64,000 bases of DNA from Roseiarcus sp963717215 (GCA_963717215.1 CAVQVS010000012.1:116980-180979), one strand, 5' to 3'. Shown: positions 38,463-47,914, counted from the stretch's first letter. The notes: a model not told the origin generated them from the sequence alone. A program made the numbers and translations.

Positions 38463-38655
38463 GTTGCAGGCGCCTTCAAACCGCATCCCGAGAAGCGCTG
38501 AAGGCGCGTCTCGAAGGATGCTTTTCCGGGCATAGGGAAGCGTCTTTCGAGGCCGCTGCGCGGCGCCTCAAGACGAGGTCGGGGGTCGCCGGCATTTGCG
38601 AACCCGAGCGGCACGCGATTAAATATCCTCGCACAACGATCCGCGGGGGATTTGC

Positions 38656-39097
38656 TTGAAACTTGCACTCTCATTCTTCAGTCTTGCCGCGCTGATCACG
38701 TGTCCCGTTGAGGCGTTGGAATGGCGTTGGAGCTATCAGGGCGAGGGGGTTGCGGCGTCCGGCTCGCTTCACCACGAGGGACTGACCAAACGCCGACGGT
38801 TTCTATGAGATCACCGGGATCAAAGGCGAGATGAACGGCGTCGCCATTACCGGGCTGCAGCCGGCCGGGACGTCAATCCCGGGCAACGACGGCTATCCCG
38901 TCGACGGTCTTGTTAAGGCCGAGGCGCCGCAGCTTTCGCTGCACGGCTTCGGCTACGCGCTCGCCGACGGGACCTACGCCAACCCCTTCTACGGCGACCG
39001 TTTCGTCCCGCCGGGCGTCTACGCATTTTTTTCCGATCCAGAGAACCGCAAGACGAGTGAGCCGTTGGTGAAGTTCACGGCGACGATTGTCCCTTAG
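38656..39097 (+). CDS. Small exported protein with W-rich N-terminus; one apparent frameshift
   Basis: Likely TTG start with GGGGGA upstream; signal peptide (M)KLALSFFSLAALITCPVEA, then LEWRWSYQGEGVAASGSL. After a +1 shift at about 38784-38788 it continues PNADGFYEITGIKGEMNGVAITGLQPAGTSIPGNDGYPVDG and ends LADGTYANPFYGDRFVPPGVYAFFSDP. The GFYxIxxIxGxxNGVxI and DGTYANPF blocks are shared by a family of PEP-CTERM-type exported proteins, but no sorting signal is present here. Corrected length is about 146 residues. It follows the PEP-CTERM gene and may be functionally related. Function unknown. Confidence 0.55.
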
Positions 39098-39278
39098 CGC
39101 GTCCGCTGGGCGCGCGCGGTCGAACTTGCGTCTTCCGCGCCTTGACGATGACACTGGTTTGTACGAAACAGCGCTCATGATCGATCGCTCGCCCATCCGA
39201 ATCCGACGACGCTGAGAGCGCGAGTTCGCGCGCGCGTGCGCGGCTAATCTTTCGGTTTAGGATTTGGCGAGAACCTCC

Positions 39279-40193
39279 ATGTCAGCAAAGATTTTCATTG
39301 ACGGTGAAGCGGGCACCACCGGCCTGCAAATCCGGGACAAGCTCGCGGGCGTCTCCGACCTGGAGCTCGTTAGCCTGCCGCCCGCGGCGCGCAAGGACGC
39401 GGCCGCGAAACAGAAGCTTTATGGCGAAGTCGACGTCGTCATCCTTTGCCTGCCGGATGAGGCGGCGAAAGAGGCGGCGCATCTGATCGACGGCATGGGA
39501 GCGGACGCGCCGCGCCTGATCGACGCGTCATCCGCCCATCGGGTCGCGCCCGGCTGGACCTACGGCTTTCCAGAGCTTGTCGCAGGGCAGGGCGAGGCCG
39601 TCGCCAAAGCCAGCAAGGTCACCAATCCGGGCTGTCACGCGACCGGAGCGATCGCGCTTCTGCGCCCGCTGACCGAAGCCGGCTTGATGCCTAAGGATGC
39701 GCTCGTTTCGATCGGCTCGGTCAGCGGCTATTCCGGCGGCGGCAAGTCGATGATCGAAGCCTATGAGACGGGCAAGGCGCCCGCTTTCGAGCTCTACGGG
39801 CTCGGGCTCGAGCACAAGCACATGCCGGAAATTCAGCTCTATTCCGGACTCGCCGCACGGCCAATTTTCGCGCCGTCGGTCGGCAACTTCCGGCAGGGCA
39901 TGCTGGTCAGCGTGCCGCTGCATCTCGACACGCTGCCGGGCAAGCCCAAGATCGCCGACCTTATCGACGTCTACAAGAAGCACTACCGGGGCCAGAAGCA
40001 TTTCCACGTCTCGGAGAGCGGGGAGCCTTCGCGCATCGAGCCGGAATCGCTCAACGGGACGAACGACATCGAAATCCACGTCTATCCGAATGAGGCGCGC
40101 GGACAGGCTTTGCTCGTCGCCAAATTCGACAATCTTGGCAAGGGCGCATCCGGCGCGGCCGTGCAGAACCTCATGCTGATGTTGGGGCGCTGA
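39279..40193 (+). CDS. argC: N-acetyl-gamma-glutamyl-phosphate reductase (type 2)
   Basis: A 304-residue NADPH-dependent enzyme of arginine biosynthesis, reducing N-acetylglutamyl phosphate to the semialdehyde. KIFIDGEAGTTGLQIRDKL is the short type 2 Rossmann start, the active Cys is in VTNPGCHATGAIALLRPL, and YSGGGKSMIEAYE and GLGLEHKHMPEI are conserved. The start MSAKIFID is preferred over an in-frame codon five residues earlier. argC after rpsI is a Rhizobiales arrangement, here separated by the LuxR and exported-protein genes. Confidence 0.92.
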   Translation: MSAKIFIDGEAGTTGLQIRDKLAGVSDLELVSLPPAARKDAAAKQKLYGEVDVVILCLPDEAAKEAAHLIDGMGADAPRLIDASSAHRVAPGWTYGFPELVAGQGEAVAKASKVTNPGCHATGAIALLRPLTEAGLMPKDALVSIGSVSGYSGGGKSMIEAYETGKAPAFELYGLGLEHKHMPEIQLYSGLAARPIFAPSVGNFRQGMLVSVPLHLDTLPGKPKIADLIDVYKKHYRGQKHFHVSESGEPSRIEPESLNGTNDIEIHVYPNEARGQALLVAKFDNLGKGASGAAVQNLMLMLGR

Positions 40194-40588
40194 AGCTCTG
40201 GAAAGATTTGCCGGTCTATCAGGGCGCTCTGGAAAAAGCGCCCAGACGACAATTTCTTTTAGAAAATCGAAAACCAAGCTAGGATGCGCGCATGAGCCAG
40301 CCTGCGCTTCCTAATGTCGTCGCACGCAATTCGTCCTTTCGACCCCCTGCCAGGGCGAAAAGGCATGCGAAATTTTTTTCAACGAAAAATCCGTGTAACC
40401 CATTGATAAGTCTCGTTTCGAACGAGAGAATCCAAGGAAATCCAAGGAAAAACAACAGCCATTCGCGGGTATTTTTGGCCGATTTTTGATCCCCGCCAAG
40501 AAAATCCAAACGGAGGCGTTAGCGGCGCGTCTGGCTGCCATGCAGGAGCCAAGCCGACCCACCCGGAGCAAAGCGCTCCAACGCCGCG
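40194..40588. other. Gene-free region with an A/T-rich patch
   Basis: This 395-bp region is distinctly lower in GC between about 40360 and 40500. It contains a TCTCGTT-TCG-AACGAGA hairpin (40411-40427) and a tandem duplication of AATCCAAGGA just after it. Open frames on either strand lack SD sequences and coding character. Possible leftover of a mobile or pseudogene segment; no RNA gene recognised. Confidence 0.5.
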
Positions 40589-40912
40589 TCAATCCCGATG
40601 CGGCGCGCGGGAGTCCAAAACCAAACGCACGACAAGGCGGATGATCGCCTCCACGATCAGGCCCGCGACATAGGCGAGCGCGGAGCCGAACAGGCCCGCG
40701 GCGATCACGCGCCCGGTCATGGAGCCGCCGAAGTCGAACGAGCCGCCGCTCAAGTTTCGCATGACGAGCGTGAAGGGCAGGGCGGCGAGCGACAGCGGAA
40801 GGTCGGCGAACCAGGCCTCGGAGCGCCGCGCATAGTCGACATAGAGGGCGATGAACGCCAGTGCGTAAACGGAGGCCAAGACGACCCCCGTCCACGACCA
40901 CAGGCGTCTCAT
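40589..40912 (-). CDS. Small membrane protein of unknown function
   Basis: A 107-residue protein with three hydrophobic helices (about 7-25, 41-54 and 69-97) starting MRRLWSWTGVVLASVYALAFIALYVDYARR. The start at this ATG leaves 10 bp to the FAH gene stop, consistent with co-transcription; an upstream in-frame ATG would overlap that gene. No family recognised. Confidence 0.6.
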   Translation of the reverse strand: MRRLWSWTGVVLASVYALAFIALYVDYARRSEAWFADLPLSLAALPFTLVMRNLSGGSFDFGGSMTGRVIAAGLFGSALAYVAGLIVEAIIRLVVRLVLDSRAPHRD

Positions 40913-40922
40913 TCCGAAGGGC

Positions 40923-41774
40923 TCAATCCGCCTTCCACGCGACCACGTTCTGAGCTTGCTGCCCAAGCCCGTCGATGCCGAGCGCAATCGTGTCGCCGGC
41001 CTTGAGGAAGCGCGGCGGCTTCATGCCGGAGCCAACGCCAGGCGGGGTGCCGGTCGTGATGACGTCGCCAGGCTCGAGGATCATGAATTGCGAGATGTAG
41101 GAGATGAGCGTCTTGACGCCGAACACCATTGTCTTGGTCGATCCGGTCTGCATGCGCTGGCCGTTGACGTCGAGCCACATGCCCAGTCCCTGCACGTCCT
41201 TGATCTCGTCCGGCGTGACCAGCCAGGGACCCAGCGGGCCGAAAGTGGGCGAGCCCTTGCCCTTCATCCACTGTCCGGACCGCTCGAGCTGGTATTCGCG
41301 CTCCGACACGTCGTTGCAGACGCAGAAGCCCGCGACATGGGAGAGCGCCTGACTCTCGCTGACGTAGCTCGCGCGCGTGCCGATGACGATGGCGAGCTCC
41401 ACTTCCCAGTCGGTCTTTTTCGAGCCCTTGGGGATCATGACGTCGTCGTTTGGCCCGACGACGCAGGACCGGGCCTTGTTGAAGAGGACCGGCTCCTTGG
41501 GCACCGGCATGCCGGATTTGGCGGCGTGGTCGGCATAATTGAGGCCGACGGCGATGAAATTGCCGACATGCGCGATACAGGGGCCGATCCTGGGCGTGCC
41601 GCGCACCGCGGGCAGGGACTCGGGCTTCAGCTTGGCCAGACGGGCCAGAGAACGGGGGCCGAGGACATCGGCGTCGATGTCGCTCACCACCTCGCTCAGG
41701 TCCCGCAATTTTCCGCTACCATCGACCAGCGCCGGCTTTTCCTTACCTGCCCTGCCATATCGTGCGAGTTTCAT
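40923..41774 (-). CDS. Fumarylacetoacetate hydrolase (FAH) family protein
   Basis: A 283-residue FAH-fold enzyme. A short N-terminal domain (MKLARYGRAGKEKPALVDGSGKLRDLSEVV) precedes the catalytic beta-roll with metal ligands in DWEVELAIVIG and the core FCVCNDVSEREYQ, then TGTPPGVG. Close relatives act as ureidoglycolate lyase or 2-keto-3-deoxy sugar-acid hydrolases; the exact reaction cannot be decided. GGAGGG precedes this ATG by 4 nt, which rules out the longer form with 13 more codons. Confidence 0.85.
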   Translation of the reverse strand: MKLARYGRAGKEKPALVDGSGKLRDLSEVVSDIDADVLGPRSLARLAKLKPESLPAVRGTPRIGPCIAHVGNFIAVGLNYADHAAKSGMPVPKEPVLFNKARSCVVGPNDDVMIPKGSKKTDWEVELAIVIGTRASYVSESQALSHVAGFCVCNDVSEREYQLERSGQWMKGKGSPTFGPLGPWLVTPDEIKDVQGLGMWLDVNGQRMQTGSTKTMVFGVKTLISYISQFMILEPGDVITTGTPPGVGSGMKPPRFLKAGDTIALGIDGLGQQAQNVVAWKAD

Positions 41775-42214
41775 AAGCCCTCCGTTGACGCCGCCGTAAC
41801 CAGGAATCCCCATCGCACCTGGCCGCTCGACGGCTAATGCTCGCCTACCAAACGCTGGCGGAACGACCTCGTCAATCCTTGATGATTGGCGTCCCGCTGC
41901 GCCGGCTCGACCCGTGGAACGACCAAGGTGGCCCGAGATTGCGGGATAACCTCTTGGTTTTCCGGCTTACAAGCACATATTCATGCCCTTGTTCAGTCCC
42001 CGTCGGTTCTCTAAGATTTGTGATTTCTGCCGCGGCCCGCCCGCGGAGACGGTGAACGCGCATTGGAGAAAATAAAATTTAACGAGGACAGCGGCGTCCT
42101 GTCTCATTTCAGACTTGATCGTGGTTTCATGAAAATGCCATGTGCGGACGCCGCCTGACCGCATCCATAAATAGCCAATCCATGTTAACCTTCAAAACGT
42201 GAAAAGAACCTCAT
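41775..42214. other. Divergent intergenic region without a recognised gene
   Basis: This 440-bp region separates the FAH gene (minus) from the NYN gene (plus). Its right half (about 42060-42210) is A/T-rich and probably holds the NYN promoter. An open frame of 72 codons at 41837-42055 has no SD or protein-like composition. I looked for tmRNA, 6S and SRP RNA signatures and recognised none. Confidence 0.5.
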
Positions 42215-42823
42215 ATGTCATCCTTGGAACGGATCGCCCTGTTTATTGATGGGGCAAATCTCTACGCCAGCGCGAAAGCCCTGGGATTTGATATCGACTA
42301 CAAGCGCCTTCTGAAGGAATTTCAAACGAAGGGCCGTCTCATCCGGGCCTTTTATTACACGGCCTTGGTCGACGATCAGGAATATTCCTCGGTCCGTCCA
42401 CTGGTCGATTGGCTCGATTACAACGGCTATTCGGTCGTGACCAAACCGACGAAGGAATTCGTCGATTCGACCGGACGCCGGAAGGTCAAGGGCAACATGG
42501 ATATCGAGCTCGCGGTCAACGCCATGGATATGGCGCCGCATCTCGACTTGATGGTCCTGTTCTCCGGCGACGGCGATTTCCGATCGCTCGTTGAATCGGT
42601 TCAGCGCAAGGGCGTGCGGGTCGCGGTTGTGTCGACAATTTCGACCCAGCCGCCCATGGTGGCGGATGAACTCCGCCGTCAAGCGGACGAATTCATCGAT
42701 CTCACCCACCTGATTCCAAGGATCGGACGCGATCCCGGCGACCGGCCGGCGCGTCCGATGGACCATCGCCGGACCCAGTCCTACGCCCCGATGCAGCAGC
42801 CGGTCGAGGAAGTGCGCGAGTAG
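42215..42823 (+). CDS. NYN-domain (LabA/DUF88) putative RNase
   Basis: A 202-residue protein with a PIN-like NYN nuclease domain (about 5-165). Acidic metal-binding residues are in LFIDGANLYASAK, KGNMDIELAVNAM and LFSGDGDFRSLVESVQ. LabA-type NYN proteins are presumed RNases with roles in RNA turnover. The C-terminal 35 residues are Pro/Arg-rich. The gene is followed at 15 bp by the UDG gene, an order seen in other alphaproteobacteria. Confidence 0.88.
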   Translation: MSSLERIALFIDGANLYASAKALGFDIDYKRLLKEFQTKGRLIRAFYYTALVDDQEYSSVRPLVDWLDYNGYSVVTKPTKEFVDSTGRRKVKGNMDIELAVNAMDMAPHLDLMVLFSGDGDFRSLVESVQRKGVRVAVVSTISTQPPMVADELRRQADEFIDLTHLIPRIGRDPGDRPARPMDHRRTQSYAPMQQPVEEVRE

Positions 42824-42838
42824 CGCGTCGACCGCTGC

Positions 42839-43508
42839 GTGGCGTTCGACGTCAGCCCGCCGCACGACTGTCCGGATTGTCCGCGACTCGCGGCCTTCCG
42901 GGCCGCGAACCGGGCCGCGTTCCCGGACTGGTGGAACGCGCCGGTTCCGACCTTCGGCGAGGCCAATGCACGCGTGGCGATCGTCGGCCTCGCGCCGGGA
43001 TTGCGCGGGGCCAACCGGACGGGGCGTCCCTTCACCGGCGACTACGCGGGCGAACTTCTTTATTCGACGCTCATCGAGTTCGGCTTCGCCTCGGGCGTCT
43101 ACGATCGCCGGCCGGATGACGGCCTGACCCTCGTCGACTGCGCGATCATCAACGCGGTGCGCTGCGTGCCGCCGCAGAACAAGCCGACGCCAGAGGAAAT
43201 CGCGAACCTGTCGCCGCTATCTGACGCCGGCGATCGCCGCGCTGCCGCGACTGAAGGTCCTGGTCGCGCTCGGGCGGATCGCGCACGACAGCACGCTGCG
43301 CGCGCTCAAACTCGCCCTGGCGAAATTTCCCTTCGCGCATGGCGCGCGCCATGCGGTGGCGACTGGCGTCAGCCTCTTCGACAGCTATCATTGCTCGCGC
43401 TACAACACCAATACCGGCGTGCTGACCGATGCGATGTTTCGCCAGGTCTTCGCCTCGGTTCGCGCCGAACTCGATCCGACGGAAGTGCAGGCGCCGGTCG
43501 TTGGATGA
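42839..43508 (+). CDS. Uracil-DNA glycosylase family 5 (UdgB type), Fe-S; one apparent frameshift
   Basis: A DNA-repair glycosylase removing uracil and other deaminated bases. It starts with GTG. CPDCPRLAAFR gives two Fe-S cysteines, and VAIVGLAPGLRGANRTGRPFTGDYAGELLY the active-site and uracil-pocket motif. The third Cys is in INAVRCVPPQNKPTPEEI. An extra C at 43207-43208 breaks the frame; removing it gives IANCRRYLTPAIAALPRLKVLVALGRIAHD, which restores the fourth cluster Cys. The ending DSYHCSRYNTNTGVLT fits the family. Corrected length is 222 residues. Confidence 0.88.
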
Positions 43509-43553
43509 AAATTGAACGGTGGCTCTCGGGCCGCAACACTTTGGGGGGACGAC

Positions 43554-44561
43554 ATGAGCGCAAATGCTTTTGGCCAGATTGATCAGACGCCCGTGTTCGA
43601 AGTCACGATCGCGTCGCAGGCAGGCGCGAGCGCGAAAATTCTCACTTGGGGCGCGGTGGTGCGCGACCTCGTCGTGCCGGCCTCCAACGGGCTGCAGCGG
43701 GTCGTGCTCGGCCTCAACACGATCGAGGACTATCTCAACTATTCGCCATCTTTTGGCGCGGTGCCGGGGCGATACGCCAACCGGATCGCCAACGGCCAAT
43801 TTGTTCTCGACGGCGTCACCTATCAACTCGACCGGAAGCCCGGACAGAAGCACACGCTGCACGGAGGCCCGAATGGATTTGGCCACCGGATCTGGAAGCT
43901 CGGCGCGTATGACGGCTCTTCGGTCGAGCTGATCCTCGAATCGCCGGATGGCGACGCCGGTTTCCCGGGCGCCATGACCGCGACCTGCGTCTATCGCCTG
44001 CTTGAGCCCGCAACGCTCCGGGTCGAACTCTCGGCTGTCTCGGACCGCCCGACCATCGTCAATCTGACCCAGCACAGCTATTTCAACCTCGACGGCTCGC
44101 CGGACATTCTCGACCACGAGCTGAAGCTGTTCGCCGACTTCTACACGCCTGCCGACAACGAACTGATTCCGACCGGCGAAATCCGCGCGGTCGCCGGGAC
44201 GCCATACGACTTTCGCCAGCCGCGCACGATCCGCAATCCGAGTCTCACGCCCTACGACACCAACTTCGTCGCCGCTCTTGAGCCTGACGAGGACGGTATG
44301 GCGCAGATCGCGGCGCTGCGTTCGCCGAAGAACGGGCTCACGATGAGCCTGTTCTCGACAGAGGACGGCGTCCAGTTCTACTCTGCCGCGCCCCTCAATT
44401 GCCCGGCGCCGGGATTGGACGGCCAGCATTACGGGGCGCACGCGGGCCTCGCGCTCGAGCCGCAGGCTTTCCCGGATTCACCCAACCGCCGGCATTTCAC
44501 CGATTGCGTGCTGTGGCCGGAGGACGAGTACCGGCACGTAAGCGAGTTTCGCTTCGTGTAG
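43554..44561 (+). CDS. galM: Aldose 1-epimerase (galactose mutarotase)
   Basis: A 335-residue enzyme interconverting the alpha and beta anomers of aldoses. Family motifs are VPGRYANRIANGQF, TLHGGPNGFGHRIW, the catalytic His in VNLTQHSYFNLDG, PYDTNFV, and the catalytic Glu in LALEPQAFPDSPNRRHF. GGGGGGA lies 6 nt before this ATG, so the 14-codon longer form is rejected. No sugar-transport or catabolic partner is adjacent. Confidence 0.88.
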   Translation: MSANAFGQIDQTPVFEVTIASQAGASAKILTWGAVVRDLVVPASNGLQRVVLGLNTIEDYLNYSPSFGAVPGRYANRIANGQFVLDGVTYQLDRKPGQKHTLHGGPNGFGHRIWKLGAYDGSSVELILESPDGDAGFPGAMTATCVYRLLEPATLRVELSAVSDRPTIVNLTQHSYFNLDGSPDILDHELKLFADFYTPADNELIPTGEIRAVAGTPYDFRQPRTIRNPSLTPYDTNFVAALEPDEDGMAQIAALRSPKNGLTMSLFSTEDGVQFYSAAPLNCPAPGLDGQHYGAHAGLALEPQAFPDSPNRRHFTDCVLWPEDEYRHVSEFRFV

Positions 44562-44664
44562 AGATAGTTCGGATGAAATCCTTCGAGAGGACGCGAACGC
44601 GGCGCCCGCTTCAAGGAAGCAGGTAAAGATTTGCTGCTAACTGTCGATGGATTCGATCCTAACT

Positions 44665-44743
44665 CGTCATTGCGAGCGAAGCGAAGCAATCCAGAGATGA
44701 ACAGCCGGAACGGTGGCTGGATCGCCGGGCTCCTCGCGATGAC
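44665..44743. repeat. REP-like extragenic inverted repeat
   Basis: The left arm begins CGTCATTGCGAGCGAAGCGA and continues to AGCAATCCAG. The right arm, CTGGATCGCC...CTCGCGATGAC, is its imperfect complement (10 of 12 and 8 of 12 at the two ends). This TCATTGCGAG...GCAATCCAG sequence is a widespread intergenic repeat in bacteria. Confidence 0.7.
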
Positions 44744-44879
44744 CGGGCGCGGCTCCTCATCTTCGCGCCGGTCCGCGAGGCGTCGACCCCGTGGACGACC
44801 GGACAGCTTAACCGTGATGCTTAGGGCCATGAGGAGGGTAATCGCCTAACACCGCGAGCGCGCTGTCCTCCCATCCCCT

Positions 44880-44913
44880 TTGACAAATCGCTCTAATATG
44901 GGCATATGCCCAT
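44880..44913 (+). promoter_or_regulatory. Promoter of the MarR-MFS operon with an overlapping palindromic operator
   Basis: TTGACA at 44880-44885 is followed after 17 bp by CATATG as a -10-like hexamer. A perfect 16-bp palindrome ATGGGCATATGCCCAT (44898-44913) covers the -10 region. MarR dimers bind palindromes of this size, and blocking the -10 is the usual autorepression layout. The first ATG in the palindrome is not the gene start, which has its own AAGGAG at 45009-45014. Confidence 0.65.
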
Positions 44914-45019
44914 TCTTGTCGGCCGGGCATTCCCCTCGGGATTAGCCGCCGCGAACCGACTGCGCCCTCGGCCCCGCATCCGAAGGCGGTGGCGACGGGG
45001 CCAAACGAAGGAGCGCGCG

Positions 45020-45496
45020 ATGTCGCAAGCACCAATGGCCGGCTATCGCCCGGGCGACTGTTTCGTCGGCGCGGCGCGCAAGGCGTCGCGCCGGCTCACG
45101 CAGTTCTATGACGACGCGCTCGAGCCATGCGGGCTCAGATCGACGCAATATTCAATTCTCTCGGAGCTCGCCCGCTTCGCGGGACCGCCGACGCTGGCCG
45201 AACTGGCGAGCGCGCTCGTTTCCGATCGCTCGGCGGTCGGCCACAACCTGAGGCCGCTCATTCGCGACGGCTATCTTGCGCTCGAGCCGGGGGCGGAGGA
45301 TCGACGCGAACGGCGGATCGTTCTGACTCCTCAGGGCGAACTCAAATATCGCGAGGCCCGCGCCCTATGGCAGGCGGCGCAGGACGAATTTCTCGCCGTC
45401 TACGGCAAGGACCAAAGCGAAAGCCTGCGCGCGGCGTTGCTCGACGTCGCCTATGACCCGCGGCTCGGCCCTGGCAATCGGAGGGCCGCGCCATGA
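45020..45496 (+). CDS. MarR-family transcriptional regulator
   Basis: A 158-residue winged-helix repressor: LTQFYDDALEPCGLRSTQYSILSEL, then the recognition region TLAELASALVSDRSAVGHNLRPLIRDGYL, then the wing EPGAEDRRERRIVLTPQGE. Two Cys (residues about 15 and 36) could allow redox sensing, which is conjecture. AAGGAG precedes the ATG at normal distance; the longer in-frame form starting inside the palindrome is rejected. It overlaps the MFS start by 4 bp and probably represses the operon until a ligand binds. Confidence 0.88.
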   Translation: MSQAPMAGYRPGDCFVGAARKASRRLTQFYDDALEPCGLRSTQYSILSELARFAGPPTLAELASALVSDRSAVGHNLRPLIRDGYLALEPGAEDRRERRIVLTPQGELKYREARALWQAAQDEFLAVYGKDQSESLRAALLDVAYDPRLGPGNRRAAP

Positions 45497-47104
45497 CGCA
45501 AGACGCTCTCACGTCCACGCCCGACGCGCGCCAGCGCCCGGCGCGATGGGTGACCGGCCGGCGCGCCCGCGTCCTGCTCTGCGCCTCGGGCGTGTCGTTC
45601 ATGATCATGCTCGATTCGAACATCGTCGCGGTCTCGCTTCCCTCGATCGCCCGCGAGCTCAATGCGACCTTCGCCGACATCGAATGGGTGGTGAGCGCCT
45701 ATGTGCTCACCTTTGCCGTGCTTCTGATGCCCTCCGGCGCGCTTGCGGATCGGTATGGACGGCGTCGGATGCTGATCGTGGGCCTCGCGGTCTTCGTCGT
45801 GGCGTCGCTCCTGTGCGGCCTCGCGTCGTCAGCGCTGGCCCTCAACGCGGCGCGCGCGCTGCAGGGCATGGGCGCGGCGATCCAGCTTAGTGCGGCGCTC
45901 GCGGTGCTTGGGCATGCGTTCCAGGGCGCGGAACGAGCCAAGGCGTTCGGATTCTGGGGAACCGTGGTCGGAATCGCCGTCGCCGTGGGTCCGCTCGTCG
46001 GCGGCCTGATTACCTCGACGCTCGGCTGGCGCTTCGCGTTTTTCGTCAATCTTCCCATAGGCGCCGCGCTCATCTGGCTCGCGGTCGACGCCATCGAAAA
46101 GTTCGCGGGATCCGGACGCGCAGAGACTGGACGTGGCGGGCATGCTGTCGTTTGGCGTCGGATTGTTTTTTCTCATCTGGGCGCTGATCGGCGCCAACCG
46201 CGTAGGCTGGTCGGCGGAGCAGACGCTGGCCAAGCTCGTATCGTCCGCTGTCCTGTTTGCGCTCTTTGTCGCCGCTGAACGGATCCAAAGGCGGCCGATG
46301 GTGGATTTCGCGCTCTTTCGCAAGCGCACGTTTCTGGGCGCGAGCTTCGCCATGCTCGGCTTCGCCGCGTCGGCTCAAGTCATGATGACCTATCTGCCGC
46401 TCTATTTGCAGAACGTGTTCGCGCTCAGCCCCGCCGCCGCGGGCCTGGGCATGCTGCCCTTCGCGCTGCCGCTGTTTCTCTGCCCGCGGATCGCCGCGTC
46501 TCTTTCGGCTCGCGTATCGGGCCGCGATCTTCTCGCCCTTGGCCTTGCGATTGTCGCTGTTGGCAATCTCGCGACGGCGATCATGGTCGCCGCTCATCTC
46601 GCTTATAGTTTCGTCGCGATTGGCATGCTGATCACCGGCTGCGGCGCCGGTTTGCTTAACGGCGAAACCGCCAAAGTGTCGATGAGCGTCATCCCGCCGG
46701 AGCGCGGGGGCATGGCTTCCGGCATTAGCGGGACCTTGCGTTTTGTCGGCCTGGTGACTGGGATCACCGCACTTGGCGTTGTGCTCGCGTCCCAGACCGA
46801 AAAGCATTTCGTCGGCGGAGCGTCGGCTCTGCCTTTGGGAAGCGACGCGCATCAGATCGTCGCCAGGATCGTCGCCGGCGACATCTCGGGCGCAGCCGGC
46901 CAGACTGCCGAGCCTTTTCGCTCGGCGTTCGCAGAGCTGGCGCGGGCAAGTTTCGCTTCCGGGTTCACGCTCGTTCTGCTTGCCGCGGGCGTGACCTCGG
47001 CGCTCGCCGCCGCGCTGACCTTTGCCTTCGTCAGTCCCGTCGAGACCGCGCCGGTTCGGTTGCGCGCCGTGCCCGAGACGGCGACTTCCGAACTGCTCGA
47101 TTAG
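45493..47104 (+). CDS. MFS efflux transporter, DHA2 (EmrB-like, 14-helix) family; one apparent frameshift
   Basis: FMIMLDSNIVAVSLPSIARELNATFADIEWVVSAYVLTFAVLLMPSGALADRYGRRRMLI contains the DHA2 first-helix motif and the MFS motif A. Motif C is recognisable as GPLVGGLITSTLGWRFAFFVNLPIG. An extra A in the AAAA run at 46097-46100 breaks the frame; without it the text reads IESSRDPDAQRLDVAGMLSFGVG, matching the family linker before helix 7. The corrected length is 536 residues. It is coupled to the MarR gene (ATGA), so it likely exports a drug or toxic compound sensed by that repressor. No EmrA-type adaptor is adjacent. Confidence 0.87.
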
Positions 47105-47113
47105 GGCTTAGCC

Positions 47114-47806
47114 ATGGTGAGCGCCGCGAGAAACAGCGCCCTTGATCGCCCCGTCTGGTCCGCGCTTACCACCGGCGACCGCCGGTTTGCCGAAGGCGGG
47201 GCGCTGGCGCTCCGTTTTCCTCCCGACATCGCGCCCTTCGGGGCGACGGCGGAGAACTCGCCTGAAGCGTTCGCATTCCTGAGGGCGCTCCTTGCGGAAG
47301 GCGGGCGCGTCGCTTTGGTGACGCTCGACAAGCTCAAGCCTTACCCCGGCTTTGACGTCGTGCGGGAAGCGCCGATCATCCAGATGATCGCGGACGCGGA
47401 GACGCCGGCGCCCCCTGAGGGTCTTGCGCCCATCGTGCTCGGTCCAGGCGACGTCCCGGACATGTTACGTCTTACTCAGCAGACGAACCCCGGCCCGTTC
47501 GGCCCGCGCACGCGCGAGCTCGGCCAATACATTGGCGTTCGGGTTGAGGGCGCGCTCGCGGCCATGGCGGGCGAGCGCATGCGGCTCGACGGCGCGGTCG
47601 AGATCAGCGCGGTCTGCGTGAGCCCCGAGCATCGCGGGAAAGGCCACGCCGCATTTCTCGTCGCCTGGCTCGTCCACAAGCTTCGCGCGGAAGGCGCCCT
47701 GCCTTTCCTGCACGTGTTCACTGACAATCCCGCCATCGCTCTTTACGAGGGGCTTGGATTCACGAAACGCAAGACGCTCCGCCTCACGGTTCTAGCGCGA
47801 GCTTGA
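47114..47806 (+). CDS. GNAT-family N-acetyltransferase
   Basis: A 230-residue protein. Its C-terminal half is a GNAT/FR47-like domain: EISAVCVSPEHRGKGHAAFLVAWLVHKLRAEG holds the acetyl-CoA pyrophosphate loop (RGKGHA), and LHVFTDNPAIALYEGLGFTKR is the conserved Tyr/Asn end. The N-terminal half (about 1-100) is a family-specific domain in such proteins. Acceptor unknown. It lies 9 bp after the MFS stop and may be the third gene of the MarR operon. Confidence 0.83.
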   Translation: MVSAARNSALDRPVWSALTTGDRRFAEGGALALRFPPDIAPFGATAENSPEAFAFLRALLAEGGRVALVTLDKLKPYPGFDVVREAPIIQMIADAETPAPPEGLAPIVLGPGDVPDMLRLTQQTNPGPFGPRTRELGQYIGVRVEGALAAMAGERMRLDGAVEISAVCVSPEHRGKGHAAFLVAWLVHKLRAEGALPFLHVFTDNPAIALYEGLGFTKRKTLRLTVLARA

Positions 47807-47914
47807 CCGATTGGGCCTTCCGGCGCTGCCAAACGCGGGCGAGATGGCGGAAAGTCTGGGCAGCGCCCGCGCCGCCGTCTACACACCATTGGAGGCGGAA
47901 TAAGGGAGGCAACG

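Noticed and set aside
41837..42055. Small 72-codon frame between the FAH and NYN genes
   Set aside because: No SD, no hydrophobic or domain pattern, and poor codon usage.
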